Source: Azospirillum sp. TSH64 (GTDB lineage: Bacteria > Pseudomonadota > Alphaproteobacteria > Azospirillales > Azospirillaceae). From it: a stretch of DNA of 64,000 bases. The stretch covers positions 5,962,988-6,026,987 of the forward strand of contig NZ_LGQW01000015.1 in assembly GCF_003116035.1 (NCBI RefSeq), given 5' to 3'. Made by a program: the position numbers and the translations under genes. Numbering within the stretch: position 1 is the first letter of the stretch; each line of letters begins with the position of its first letter. This document shows positions 23,890-35,744 of the stretch, one piece after another. The notes under the pieces were generated by a model that did not search any database, had not been told where the DNA came from, and saw only the letters and a program-made list of their open reading frames with translations.

Positions 23890-25181
23890 GGAAAGCCTCC
23901 CATGTCGTCATGCGAGCCGGTCACCGTCCGATCGCAGAAGGCGACCAACACCGCACGGTAGGCATTCGCGGCGAGGACCGCATTCGTCTCCTGGTTCCAG
24001 CGCTCCTCGACGAGCCGGCGGTTCCGTTCGACGCAGCCGTCCACCAGGGCGTCGTCGGTCGCGGCACGGACGATGCGTTCCGCCAGCCCGACGATGTCAT
24101 GGGGCGAGACGATGAAGCCGGTTTCCCCGGAGACAAGCCACTCCGTCGCCGCCGACGTGTCGCTCTGAATGGGAAAGGCCCCGACACTCATTGCCTCCAG
24201 CATGACGGTGGGGGTGCCGTCGGAAATTCCCAACCCGATGATCGTGCGTGCACGGCCCATCCGCATGATCACGTCGCGGTAGGTCGGGAGCGAGGGAAGA
24301 CACGCGATCCGGAGATCGTCCCATTCGCCGAGCGTCCGCGCGGTCTCGGCCACCACCGCAGGCGCATTCAACAGGCTGATTGAAAATCCCCGCAATTCCG
24401 GCGCCGCAAGGTGAATCGCATTGAGGATGTTCAGCGCGCGACCGGACCAGCCATGCAGGCCCTTGACCATGATTTCCCGACGCTGAGACGGGGGGGCCAG
24501 GTTTTCAAGCCTGGGCAATGCGTCAATGTTCACCCCGCCCGACGCCGGCATCGCCGGAAATGTCATGCCCTTGAATCCGAACTCCCGGAACAGGGTCACA
24601 TCGCGCTCGCCGTCCGCCATGTATGCATCCACCGATCCGGCAATTTCGCGAAGCCGGTCGATCTGGTCGGGTACCTTGCGATAGAGGTAGAAATCGCTTC
24701 CCCAACTGGAGAGCATCCAGGTTGGCATGGCAGCACCCAGGAAGCGCTTGACCTCCATGCAGAGATAGCCGGCGAATTGAGTTTCCAGCGCGTGGACGAT
24801 GCTGGGCCGCAGGGAGGCGATGGCCTGAGCCACATGGGCCGGCCTAGCGAGCAACTCGCCGCTGTCCAGGAAACTCGGCAGCCAGGGCGAATAGCCCAGA
24901 TAGGCGTCCAGACCGGCCACCCTGGCCGGCTCTACAGCCGCGAGCGGGAACACAGCGACCTGATTCTCCGGCAGCGCGTCCAGTTCGCTCCGGCTCCGCA
25001 CCTCGGGCAGGCCGACAAGCTCGCGGCAGGGTGCGGCGTTGATGACGGGGAGCAGGACGAACCTCATGCCACGTCCACGGACCATGTCGAGCCAGCGCGC
25101 CGTGTGGACGCTGTTGAACATGCCCACGACCAGGACCACCGGCTGCGCCGTCTTTGCGCGATTTGTCGGATTGGCAGGCAT
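23886..25181 (-). CDS. GT-B fold glycosyltransferase, family 4-like
   Basis: A 431-residue glycosyltransferase. I use the ATG at 25181, one base after the upstream stop codon; an in-frame start at 25259 would overlap that gene. The N-terminal Rossmann half starts QPVVLVVGMFNSVHTARWLDMV. WMLSSWGSDFYLYRKVPDQ near 170-190 is a typical family 4 element. The donor half has GLHGWSGRALNILNAIH, GLGISDGTPTVMLEAMSVGAFPI with the EX7E-type pair, and GETGFIVSPHD. It is operonic with the downstream repeat protein (4-bp overlap) and the small protein upstream. Confidence 0.87.
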   Translation of the reverse strand: MPANPTNRAKTAQPVVLVVGMFNSVHTARWLDMVRGRGMRFVLLPVINAAPCRELVGLPEVRSRSELDALPENQVAVFPLAAVEPARVAGLDAYLGYSPWLPSFLDSGELLARPAHVAQAIASLRPSIVHALETQFAGYLCMEVKRFLGAAMPTWMLSSWGSDFYLYRKVPDQIDRLREIAGSVDAYMADGERDVTLFREFGFKGMTFPAMPASGGVNIDALPRLENLAPPSQRREIMVKGLHGWSGRALNILNAIHLAAPELRGFSISLLNAPAVVAETARTLGEWDDLRIACLPSLPTYRDVIMRMGRARTIIGLGISDGTPTVMLEAMSVGAFPIQSDTSAATEWLVSGETGFIVSPHDIVGLAERIVRAATDDALVDGCVERNRRLVEERWNQETNAVLAANAYRAVLVAFCDRTVTGSHDDMGGFP

Positions 25182-25182
25182 T

Positions 25183-25605
25183 CTATCCCCAGGAGCGGAC
25201 GGCATCGCGGAGCCGTTCACCGAAAAGCTTCGGATCGAAGGCGGCGTTGCCCAAAGCAAGAATCGGCGCGCTCATCCATTCCGGAGCCGGGAACTGGATG
25301 GCGACCAGCGTCGGCACATCGTGCCTTGCCGCTTCTGACAGCCGGAGATGCGCCGCCGACCGGAAAGCTATCCCGCCATAGAGCGCGGCGTCCTCCAGTC
25401 CTTCGGCATCGGGCCGCACAGTCAACCTGACGCCCGTATCCCATTGGAACACGTCCAAAGCCAACTGCACGTCACGACTGGTGACGTCCAGAATGCGGAC
25501 ATCAATGCCCTCAAGGGCCTCGACACACCAGTAAAGACTGGAAACGACGAGGAAACCGCGCCCATGGATGGATTCCGAACCGTCGAGTGCCAGAATTTTC
25601 GTCAT
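25183..25605 (-). CDS. Small protein resembling a lone glycosyltransferase donor-binding half
   Basis: A 140-residue protein. Its layout (HGRGFLVVSSLYWCVEALEG, VRILDVTSRDVQLALDVFQW, then LYGGIAFRSAAHLRLSEAA and VPTLVAIQFPAPEWMSAPI) follows the C-terminal half of GT4 enzymes such as the neighbour downstream, but without an acceptor-binding N-terminal half and with the EX7E region eroded. It could be a remnant, a regulatory subunit or an independent small protein. The start at 25605 has no strong ribosome site. It is the first gene of the minus-strand operon and is followed by one base before the GT4 start. Confidence 0.5.
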   Translation of the reverse strand: MTKILALDGSESIHGRGFLVVSSLYWCVEALEGIDVRILDVTSRDVQLALDVFQWDTGVRLTVRPDAEGLEDAALYGGIAFRSAAHLRLSEAARHDVPTLVAIQFPAPEWMSAPILALGNAAFDPKLFGERLRDAVRSWG

Positions 25606-26103
25606 GACCAGTCCGGTGGCAGGGGGCGGCGGGGTGGATCGGCAGGATGCGAAATCGCGAAAAGCCGCGGCTGAAGCCTTTTGGCAGCTTGGGCCGATTG
25701 GATAGCGTACCGGTGAAAGCCAGACCAGCCAATTTTCGAGCGCGCCTCCTAAAGAAAATCATCGTCAAGTTGCGTCTCGGCAACGGTCGAAATCGAAAGG
25801 CAGAGTTTCGTCGATGTCGAAAGCCGCTGGCAGCGTCCGCAGGCGTCCCGATACGATTCCCAGCGAGTCGCAGCATGAAGAAATTTCGGCCAAATCCCAT
25901 AGTCACGGTCAAGTAGATTCTCTGCAATGAAACGTCAGTTCCCAGCGCGTCACCAGTATCAACCATAGGGCTTTTATGTTGCAGAAACGGGATGAAACAA
26001 AAATCACCAAAAGGTGACTTCTGCCGGACCGTACATCCGTTGGGACGCGACCAGCTTGCCACCTCTCATGGGTCTCCGGTAGGATCGCCGCCGAACACGT
26101 TTC
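25606..26103. promoter_or_regulatory. Divergent intergenic region upstream of the type I secretion genes
   Basis: These 498 bases separate the minus-strand glycosyltransferase operon from the plus-strand secretion operon and presumably hold both promoters. A small dyad, TCACC-AAAA-GGTGA, lies at 26004-26017, about 87 bp before the ABC transporter start. The stretch 25920-26020 is AT-richer than its surroundings. I see no convincing gene. Confidence 0.45.
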
Positions 26104-28357
<2,254 letters not shown>

Positions 28358-28365
<8 letters not shown>

Positions 28366-29683
28366 GTCCCATTCCGAACAGACGATCAACGACTTTCAGT
28401 CGGAAACCGCGGAGCTGACCGGTGCCGCCGATCCGCTGGCCGCCCGTCTGACCGTGTGGCTGCTGGCCACCCTCGTCATCGTCGCCGTGGGACTTGCCAG
28501 CGTTGCCCGACTGGAACGGGTGGTCAGCGCGCGTGGCCAAGTCGTCTCGCAAAGCCCGACGATTGTCATCCAGCCACTGGAAACCTCCATCGTTCGCAGC
28601 ACGCTGGTGCGCGAAGGCCAGATCGTGAGGAAGGGAGACATGCTGGCGTCGCTCGATCCAACCTTCTCCGCCGCCGATGTGGCGCGCTTCGAACGCCAGC
28701 GCGACAGTCTTGCTGCGGAGATCGAGCGGCTCCAGATGGAACTGGACGGCAAGACCTACGTGGAGCGACCGGGCGACGCGGACAGCATGCTCCAGGCCGC
28801 GATCTGGAAGGCTCGAAAGACCGAATACGCGTCCAGCATGGTGAATTTCAGCCAGAAACAGGATGCCGCGCGTGCGACCCTCGCCCGCAGCCGCGATGAC
28901 GCCGACCATTACAAAACGCGCCTGCGCCTTATCAGCGACATCGAAAGCATGCGGCGCACCCTGGAGGAGAATAAGACCGGCAGCCGCCTGAACTCGCTCC
29001 TCGCCAGTGACGCTCGGGTCGAGGCCTCCCGCAACATGGCAGCCAGCGAGAGCGCCATCCAGTCCGCCAGGCACGAACTGGAGGCGCTGCAGTCGGAGCA
29101 GGAGGTATATGTCCAGCAGTGGCGCTCGCGCATCATGCAGGAGCTTGTCGCGAAGCGTGTCGAGCACGACCGCGTTAGCGAGGAGTACGCCAAGGCGGTC
29201 AAGCGTCACGATCTGGTGGAGATGCGGGCCGTCGAGGATGCCGTCGTGCTGGATGTTGCGCCGCTTTCCGTCGGCTCGGTCATTCAGACGGCCGAAAAGA
29301 TCATGACGCTCGTCCCGCTGAACACCGCCTTGGAGGTCGAGGCGGAGATCGATGCCGCCGACCAGGGCTTCGTCAAGGCGGGCGACATCGTGCAGCTCAA
29401 GTTCGACGCCTACAAATACGTCGAACATGGCATGGGCCGGGGGATCGTCCGCACCATCAGCGAGGATTCCTTTACCCGGCGCGACGGGGTGGGATCGGGC
29501 AAGCCGTTCTACCGGGCCCGCATCGAATTGACGGACATCAAACTGCACAATGTGCCGTCCGATTTCCGCCTTGTCCCTGGTATGCCCCTTACCACCGACA
29601 TCGTGGTCGGCTCGCGCACCATCCTGTCCTACCTCGTCGAAAAGGCCATCGTCAGCATCTCCGAAGGAATGCGTGAGCCGTGA
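28358..29683 (+). CDS. Type I secretion membrane-fusion protein, HlyD family
   Basis: A 441-residue periplasmic adaptor. A short cytosolic N-terminus is followed by one membrane helix near residues 28-48 (LTVWLLATLVIVAVGLASVA). The lipoyl half-motif ARGQVVSQSPTIVIQPLETS comes next. Residues 100-290 form a long coiled coil (FERQRDSLAAEIERLQMEL; SESAIQSARHELEALQSEQ). The C-terminal beta domains include AVEDAVVLDVAPLSVGSVIQ and the late segment VPGMPLTTDIVVGSRTILSY, typical of HlyD. It overlaps the ABC gene by 8 bp and is followed 13 bp later by a Sel1 gene. No TolC gene is in the window. Confidence 0.92.
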
Positions 29684-29696
29684 CCGGGAAGGGATC

Positions 29697-31382
29697 ATGG
29701 AGCGAGACCGTTCGATGAAGGGCGTCCTGGAAATCGCCAAGGGAACTGTCGGCCTTCTGCGGTCGGGCGCACTGGCGCGCCAAGTCGCAAGCGGACTCAA
29801 ACGGTACGAGAAGGGCGACGTGAAGGGTGCCCTGACCTGCTGGCTCGCCGCGGCAAAAGAAGGAAACGCGGAGGCGCAGTATCGCATAGGTCTGCTTTAC
29901 GAACAGGGCAAGGGCGTGGTGGGTAGCGCGATCGACGCCCTGAGCTGGTACAGCAGGGCCGCTGGAAGCGGGCATGCGCAGGCTCAGGAAAGGCTGGCGA
30001 TCATCCACGCCAACGGTTGCATCCGCCCTCCCGGCATGAGTGACCGGGATCCCGCCATGCTTGCCCTGTTCCCTGCCGGTCTGGAGGTCAAGGCGGATCC
30101 GGAAGCCTCGCTCCGCTGGGCACTCGCCGCTGCCGAACAGGGACTTCCCACCGCCCAGGCGCTGGCCGGCAGCCACTATGCCTTTGGCGAGAGAATCGAT
30201 TACCTCGAAGCGGAACGCTGGTACCGCAAAGCTGCGGAAGCCGGCAATCCTCAAGGTCAGCTTGGGCTTGGGACGCTGCTGGCCGGCGGCTACCTGGGAA
30301 TGGCGGATTACGGGCAAGCCTTCGACTGGTTCGAACGCGCGGCCCGGCAGGACGTTGCCACCGCTTGGTTTTATCTTGGCCAGCTGTGGGCACATGGGTT
30401 TGGTCGGGAAGCCTCGCTCGCCGAAGCCGCGGCCTGCTACGAGAAGGGAGCGCTGCTCGGCAGTGCCGCCGCCCAGCGACATTTTGGATTGCTGCTATTG
30501 CACGGCCTGTCCGTGGTGAAGCACATCCAGAATGGCGAGACTTGGCTACGCCGCGCCGCGCTGCAAGGCGACGGCGAAGCCATGACCCTTCTCGGAGACT
30601 TGCACACGCAGGGGACGGAGGAATTCGAACCCAACCTGTACGAAGCGGCGAATTGGTATCGCGCGGCGGCGGAAGCCGGACATCGCAACGCCCAGAACAT
30701 CCTGGGACAGCTCTATCTCTCGGGCCGGGGGCTGCCGGTCGACCCGCAGGAGAGCCGGGTTTGGATGGAGCGGGCCGCACAACAGGGAGACCGGCAAGCC
30801 CAACTGACGATCGGGCGTTTTTACGCCGAGGGGATCGGCGGTGAATCCTCCTTAGAACGCGCCATGGAATGGTTCACAAAGGCGGCCGACCAGGGGGACG
30901 ACCATGCCCTGCACAACATCGGACAGCTCCACTTGGCCGGCTATGGCGGCAAGGTCGATTTCGCGGCGGCGGTGGCGGCTCACCGCGACGCCGCGACGGC
31001 TGGCAACGCCGCGTCCCAACTCTGGTTGAGCGCCATCTACGCCACCGGCGACGCAGGGGTGGAGCAGGATTATGGCGAAGCGGTCCGCTGGGCCCGCATG
31101 GCTGCGGAGCAGGGGGTCGTGGGTGCGCAGATCAATCTTGGCCGCTTCCTCATGCAGGGGTTGGGTGTCGAGCAGGATTTCGCCGAAGCTGAACGTTGGT
31201 TGACGGCGGGAGCGGGGGCAGGCGAGATCGCAGCGGTCACCGCATTGGGCGAGTTGCACGCAGGAATTTGGGGCTCTCCATGCAATCCGGGTCGCGCCCG
31301 CGAACTGTTGAGCAAGGCTGTCGAGGCCGGCGAACCTCGTGCCATTGAGGTTATGCGTGAAATCGACAAGGACGTGCCATAG
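29697..31382 (+). CDS. Sel1-repeat protein in the type I secretion operon
   Basis: A 561-residue protein made almost wholly of Sel1-like repeats of 36-38 residues, about twelve by eye (for example GNAEAQYRIGLLYEQGKGV, GHRNAQNILGQLYLSGRGL, GDRQAQLTIGRFYAEGIGG). These form an alpha-solenoid for protein-protein contacts. There is no signal peptide, so it is probably cytosolic. ATG at 29697 follows GGAAGG; ATG at 29715 is an alternative. Close spacing to the HlyD gene suggests it may act as a secretion chaperone or regulator for the exported protein. An IS6-type remnant begins three bases after its stop codon. Confidence 0.87.
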   Translation: MERDRSMKGVLEIAKGTVGLLRSGALARQVASGLKRYEKGDVKGALTCWLAAAKEGNAEAQYRIGLLYEQGKGVVGSAIDALSWYSRAAGSGHAQAQERLAIIHANGCIRPPGMSDRDPAMLALFPAGLEVKADPEASLRWALAAAEQGLPTAQALAGSHYAFGERIDYLEAERWYRKAAEAGNPQGQLGLGTLLAGGYLGMADYGQAFDWFERAARQDVATAWFYLGQLWAHGFGREASLAEAAACYEKGALLGSAAAQRHFGLLLLHGLSVVKHIQNGETWLRRAALQGDGEAMTLLGDLHTQGTEEFEPNLYEAANWYRAAAEAGHRNAQNILGQLYLSGRGLPVDPQESRVWMERAAQQGDRQAQLTIGRFYAEGIGGESSLERAMEWFTKAADQGDDHALHNIGQLHLAGYGGKVDFAAAVAAHRDAATAGNAASQLWLSAIYATGDAGVEQDYGEAVRWARMAAEQGVVGAQINLGRFLMQGLGVEQDFAEAERWLTAGAGAGEIAAVTALGELHAGIWGSPCNPGRARELLSKAVEAGEPRAIEVMREIDKDVP

Positions 31383-31384
31383 GA

Positions 31385-31865
31385 GGCTCTGTCAAAAATC
31401 CCGCTGTAGGCGAGAGATGATGGTCACCGGCATCCCTGCCGATGCTAAAGGCCTAGAGTTCGAGCTGCGGGCCGATGAACTGCACGACTTCGGCCAGCAT
31501 GCAGAGGCCGACGTTGAAGGCGCGTCCGACAAGGCGCGCTTCGCCTTTCATGTCATGGGTGAATTTGACGCTGGACGCTTCTTGGCCTTTGCTAAGGGCC
31601 CGCATCACCGCAAAATCCCTTGATCGTCGCAGTGGCCGTTTTCAGGGTCTTGATGAGGCCCCGTGCCGGGCGGATCAACTGCTTCAGCTCGCGGTGGTCG
31701 GCCTCTGCGCGAGATCGTGGCAGCCGATGCCATATCGCTGGTACCAGCGCGCAGCGCAGAGCATGATCTCACCTTCGGGGTGATGTCCCTTCAAGTCCGA
31801 CACCGCTTGGTTCTATTTAACATCCAGCCATTCCGCCGCCGGCCTGTCAACTTTGCAACAGAGCC
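31385..31865. mobile_element. Internally deleted IS6-family element
   Basis: A 481-bp element with both ends kept: GGCTCTGT at 31385 (continuing CAAAAATCCCG) and, on the other strand, GGCTCTGTTGCAAAGTTGAC ending at 31865. Read on the minus strand it encodes the N-terminal fragment HHPEGEIMLCAARWYQRYGI and, directly after, a C-terminal fragment (DHRELKQL, TATATIKGF, frameshift, AVMRALSKGQ, to GPQLEL). The DDE core between them is deleted. With two ends and no transposase it resembles a MITE that an intact IS6 copy could still move. No target duplication is visible. Confidence 0.75.
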
Positions 31866-31875
31866 TTTTCCTGCG

Positions 31876-34800
31876 TCAGGCTGCGGCAGTGACCCGCGAT
31901 CCGTTTTCCCCCAGAAGATGCCAGCAGAAATCGAGAGCCTCATCCCACAAACCATTGTACCCCTGCCAGTTACCAGGAATCAGCGGTATGCTGCGGTACA
32001 CGATGTTGCCTTCCACGCTGTTCTCGTCGATCAGTTCCGAGGCGACGAGCAGTACGAAGGTCAAACCGGGAAATGCGCGTTCGATGGTGGATGCGATCTC
32101 CCTGGCGCCGTGGCCGGAGTAGCGGGTTTGCCGGACAAAGACGATTTTCTTTCCACTGTGCAGGGTTTCCCGCCAGTTCTTTAGAGATTTTTCGAACTTC
32201 GCGGCAACTATTTCATAATCTTTCAGGAAGTTCTCATTTCTGTCAAAAAAATGATAGAAAATGGTCCCGTATCCTTTGTCGAGGATATAGGGTGCCGGTT
32301 CAACGTCCACGAATTCGAGATTGTCGCGAAGCAGGAAGCCGCTGAAATCGCTGTCGATCGCCTGCAGCAGGGACTGCAGGGGGGTTATCAGCCAATCCAG
32401 CGGAAAGGGAATGAAGCCCTGGGGTGCGCTCTCCGACGCGGTATCGATCCAGCCACTTGGAACGGGAACATGTTCCTTCAGATAGCGCCTGATCTGGAAG
32501 GTGCTCTGGCAATCCTCGCCCAGACTGACGGCTGTGATCCTGGGGGACATGGTGCTCTGGGCGGGCATGTGCTGTGAGGGAAGCAATCCGGGGACACGCC
32601 GGTAGGCGTCCCTGAAGGCGGACCAGCTGTGGCGCGTCATCAGCAGATCCTGTGCCGTCGAGACTTTCAGGCGCACCAGATCGGGCTTGGCTTCGATCTC
32701 GCGCAGGGCGGCCACATATTCGTCGACGGCGTCTGGGCCCGAGACAAGCCAGCCGGTATCGGATGTGATCATGTCCGAGATCCCGCCGACGTCCGGGGCG
32801 ATGATCGGCAATCCCATGGCTGTCGCCTCGATCAGCGCAAGCGGTAGACCGTCGGCATCGGAGGTGTAGACGAAGGCGTCGCAGTTCTGGAACGCGACGG
32901 CCGTCAGGTCACGGAAATATCCATGGACCGTGACATTCGGAAGCTCCCGCAGGAAGTCGATGTCGACTGGCGGCAGAAATGGGTTCTGCGCACCATAGAC
33001 CGCGTATTCGCGGTCCGGCGTTGCGGCGGCGATCCGTCCGAGAACGTCCATGCGCTTTTCGCTGGAGAAGCGGCTCATCCACAGAGCCCGCCGCAGCCGT
33101 CTTCTCGGGTTGGGGGCGTGCAGGTCCAGGTCGGTGGAGCGGGGGGTAAAGATCGTGTGGATTTTGGCCGCATCCGCCGGCAGCATCGGCAGCAGTCTCG
33201 GCAGCAGGCCGGGAAAGCGCGTGTTGTCGGTGATCAGCGCGGTCATGGCGTCCAGGCATTTTCCGAGCCGGTTGTGGAAGCCGACCGGGCCGGCATCCTC
33301 GCTGAAGCCCGCTCCGAACAGGAAGGCATACAGCGCGGTTACGGAACGCAGGCGCTCGGCGCGTTCCGCCAGCAGCGTCCAGGCAACATCCGAATTCTGG
33401 ACGAAGGTGACCTTCGGCCGCCGCTCCACGATCAGGCGCTCGATGATCTCAACGCGCTCGGTCACCGTGAGCGTGGCGTCATAATCCATGAGCGAGAGGA
33501 TCGTCACACCGGCAGGCAGCGGGAAACCGTCCTGGCCCGGACGGTCCGTGCCGATGGCGACCACCTTTCGCGGACCCAGCTCTTCGGCGAGCAGACGCAG
33601 GACATGGGTGCTGACGCGGTCGGCCCCGCCCGGATGGGCGACCCATGGCACCAGCACGAGATGGGTGAAGCCGTCGGGAAGATCCCGGTCGAGGCGTCCG
33701 TAGACCTCTCCCTGCCGCTTGGCCGCGATGAGGAAAGCGGGTGGGGCGGTGTCCTGGCCGATCAGCCAGTCCTGGGGAAACAGCGCTCTGTCGTACAGAG
33801 ACAGCGCCTTCATGCCGGTCAGGACATGCTCGGGCAGCGCGCCGAAATAGCCTCGGCTGTCGGCGTCCTGCGCGAGGAATTCGTTCAGCGGATTGGCTGT
33901 GCTTCCCTGCAGGTCTGGCCGCTGCCGCAAGAAACGGTCGCTCTCGAAATGCGGTCCGGGATCGATGCCGTTCGGTGCGCCGTCCAGGACGTAATGGACC
34001 AGCGGGTCCAGGTGGCCCATGTCGGTGCGGGCCATATGATGGGTGTAGAAGCCGTTGTTGAAATAGCGGTTGGCCTCGCCGTCCGGCCGGCGGCTGCCGA
34101 TCCTGATGTAATGCTCGACCGCCGACAGGCCGCTTCTCGGGAGGTCGGCACAGCGGCGGCTGTAATGGTCGGCGTCGAACAGATGGGGATAGGTCTCCAG
34201 AACCTTGCGCAGCAGGTCGCGGCGCAAAGTTTCCATGGCCGTCGCGGTTTCCTCGGCCAGCCGCCGCAATTCGCCGTCTGCGACCACCCGGCGGGGCGGG
34301 CTGCCTGCGGAAGCGGGGGGCTGGACCGACAGCCAGCTGCGCGGCTTGTTCAGTCCCGCCAATTTACCGGCGATGTCGTAACCGCCGTCTTCGACGCCCT
34401 CCAACTCGTCGAGAACGGCCAGCGCGAACTTGGTGGCGTTCGCATGGGTGAGGCTGTCCACCAGTGCGTCGAGCAACCAGTTGCGCGTGCTGCCAGGTGG
34501 CGTGGTGGCGACGATGGCGCGTCCGGCATGCAGGACCGGGTCGACATCATGATGCATGACGCTGAGCCGCCCCAACTCATGCAGATAGGACGCGTCCTGG
34601 ACGCCGTGTTCCATCCCGTCCCTGAGGGCCGCCAATGCGTCTTCCGGAGCGTGACGGCGCAGATGGATGTCGGCAAGCAGGCTGCTGCGCTCCGTGCCGC
34701 GGGAAACCGGCTCCAGCAGCGCCGCCGCCGCCTCAATGCTTCCGGCTTCCAGATGGATCCGCGCCAGGTCCAGCCGCAGAGCTGGCATCCGTCCGGCTTG

Positions 34801-35670
34801 GCCGGCTTCGCCATTCTCGATCACGTTCTCGATCTGAAGAACGGCGACGCTCCGGTTTCCCATCATAAGCTGGATCCGGCTATCTACCAGGAACCAGAAG
34901 GGTTTGAAATACAGTGAGCCGCTTTTGTGCCGTTCGACAGAGGCGTGGGGCGGCCTGCCGATGGCCGCCGGATCGGTATCGTAGCCGAACACCGAAAAAT
35001 CCCCGCCATAAAGGCGCAGGATGGCGTCCCGTGTCGGTGTCGGGCAGGAGAAACCCGCATCGAATCCGTAGCGCACCGTGTGATCCGCCGCGTCAGGGGC
35101 GGAGATGCGGGCGGTGATTGCCGCATAGTCGGCGTCGTAACGCTCGATCGCGCCGATCAGGTGATAGGGAATGTCGTCGGTGAGCAGCCAGTCCGACTGC
35201 GGCGCGAAGGCCGGGAAGCGCTTGTGCTCGGGCATGGCTTCCAGCAGTGCGACGAAAAGGTCGAATCCGATCTCTTCCGTCGCCGCCCGTCCGGCAATCC
35301 TGCGGAAAGCGCGGCCGACGACGGTATCGGTTGCGATGTGTGCGCGATAAGCGGACAGCAGGCGCTGATAGGGATTGCGAACGAAGGCGAAGCGCACCCC
35401 TCCCTCGCATCGTTCGACGAAGCGGTGCGGCTCGCCTCCGACGATGCTGGTCCAGGGCTGCATCCCGGCATTCCGGTCCTGCAGGCTGCGGTAATCCGCC
35501 GGCGCCGGCGCTCCTACCAAGCCGTAACGGTGTTCCAGCGACCACAGGCGCCGCATCGTGCCCGAGGAGGCGGCATGGGGGACGGCGGCGTAGAGATAGG
35601 GAGCTGCCTTGCTCGCAAGGAACGCCGTCTTCAAATGCCCAAAGCCGAAAAAGGAAGGGACACGCATCAT
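31876..35670 (-). CDS. Giant fusion: sulfotransferase-like, TPR-like, GT4 and DUF1796 domains
   Basis: A single 1264-residue frame. Residues 1-260 resemble a family 2 sulfotransferase (LYAAVPHAASSGTMRRLW; FAFVRNPYQRLLSAYRAHI near 95-113). The expected PAPS-binding Lys after VP is His, so activity is uncertain. Residues 270-490 are helical repeats. A WYxxxYPD-like module lies near 495-600 (HLFDADHYSRRCADL; HYIRIGSRRPDGEAN). A GT4 domain spans about 660-1010 (VPWVAHPGGADRVSTHVLR; VYTSDADGLPLALIEATAMG with EX7E). The C-terminal 220 residues (AVSLGEDCQSTFQIRRYL, FPLDWLITPLQSLL, KKIVFVRQTRYSGHGAREIA) match DUF1796, called papain-like. The doubled ATG at 35667-35670 follows AGGA. It lies 74 bp after a GT2 gene. 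Confidence 0.8.
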   Translation of the reverse strand: MMRVPSFFGFGHLKTAFLASKAAPYLYAAVPHAASSGTMRRLWSLEHRYGLVGAPAPADYRSLQDRNAGMQPWTSIVGGEPHRFVERCEGGVRFAFVRNPYQRLLSAYRAHIATDTVVGRAFRRIAGRAATEEIGFDLFVALLEAMPEHKRFPAFAPQSDWLLTDDIPYHLIGAIERYDADYAAITARISAPDAADHTVRYGFDAGFSCPTPTRDAILRLYGGDFSVFGYDTDPAAIGRPPHASVERHKSGSLYFKPFWFLVDSRIQLMMGNRSVAVLQIENVIENGEAGQAGRMPALRLDLARIHLEAGSIEAAAALLEPVSRGTERSSLLADIHLRRHAPEDALAALRDGMEHGVQDASYLHELGRLSVMHHDVDPVLHAGRAIVATTPPGSTRNWLLDALVDSLTHANATKFALAVLDELEGVEDGGYDIAGKLAGLNKPRSWLSVQPPASAGSPPRRVVADGELRRLAEETATAMETLRRDLLRKVLETYPHLFDADHYSRRCADLPRSGLSAVEHYIRIGSRRPDGEANRYFNNGFYTHHMARTDMGHLDPLVHYVLDGAPNGIDPGPHFESDRFLRQRPDLQGSTANPLNEFLAQDADSRGYFGALPEHVLTGMKALSLYDRALFPQDWLIGQDTAPPAFLIAAKRQGEVYGRLDRDLPDGFTHLVLVPWVAHPGGADRVSTHVLRLLAEELGPRKVVAIGTDRPGQDGFPLPAGVTILSLMDYDATLTVTERVEIIERLIVERRPKVTFVQNSDVAWTLLAERAERLRSVTALYAFLFGAGFSEDAGPVGFHNRLGKCLDAMTALITDNTRFPGLLPRLLPMLPADAAKIHTIFTPRSTDLDLHAPNPRRRLRRALWMSRFSSEKRMDVLGRIAAATPDREYAVYGAQNPFLPPVDIDFLRELPNVTVHGYFRDLTAVAFQNCDAFVYTSDADGLPLALIEATAMGLPIIAPDVGGISDMITSDTGWLVSGPDAVDEYVAALREIEAKPDLVRLKVSTAQDLLMTRHSWSAFRDAYRRVPGLLPSQHMPAQSTMSPRITAVSLGEDCQSTFQIRRYLKEHVPVPSGWIDTASESAPQGFIPFPLDWLITPLQSLLQAIDSDFSGFLLRDNLEFVDVEPAPYILDKGYGTIFYHFFDRNENFLKDYEIVAAKFEKSLKNWRETLHSGKKIVFVRQTRYSGHGAREIASTIERAFPGLTFVLLVASELIDENSVEGNIVYRSIPLIPGNWQGYNGLWDEALDFCWHLLGENGSRVTAAA

Positions 35671-35744
35671 CGATCCTGTTGCACCCGCTGTGCCGCCCAT
35701 TGCAAGACGTGCGGCGTCGTTGTCATTGCTTCCGCGACGCGGCT

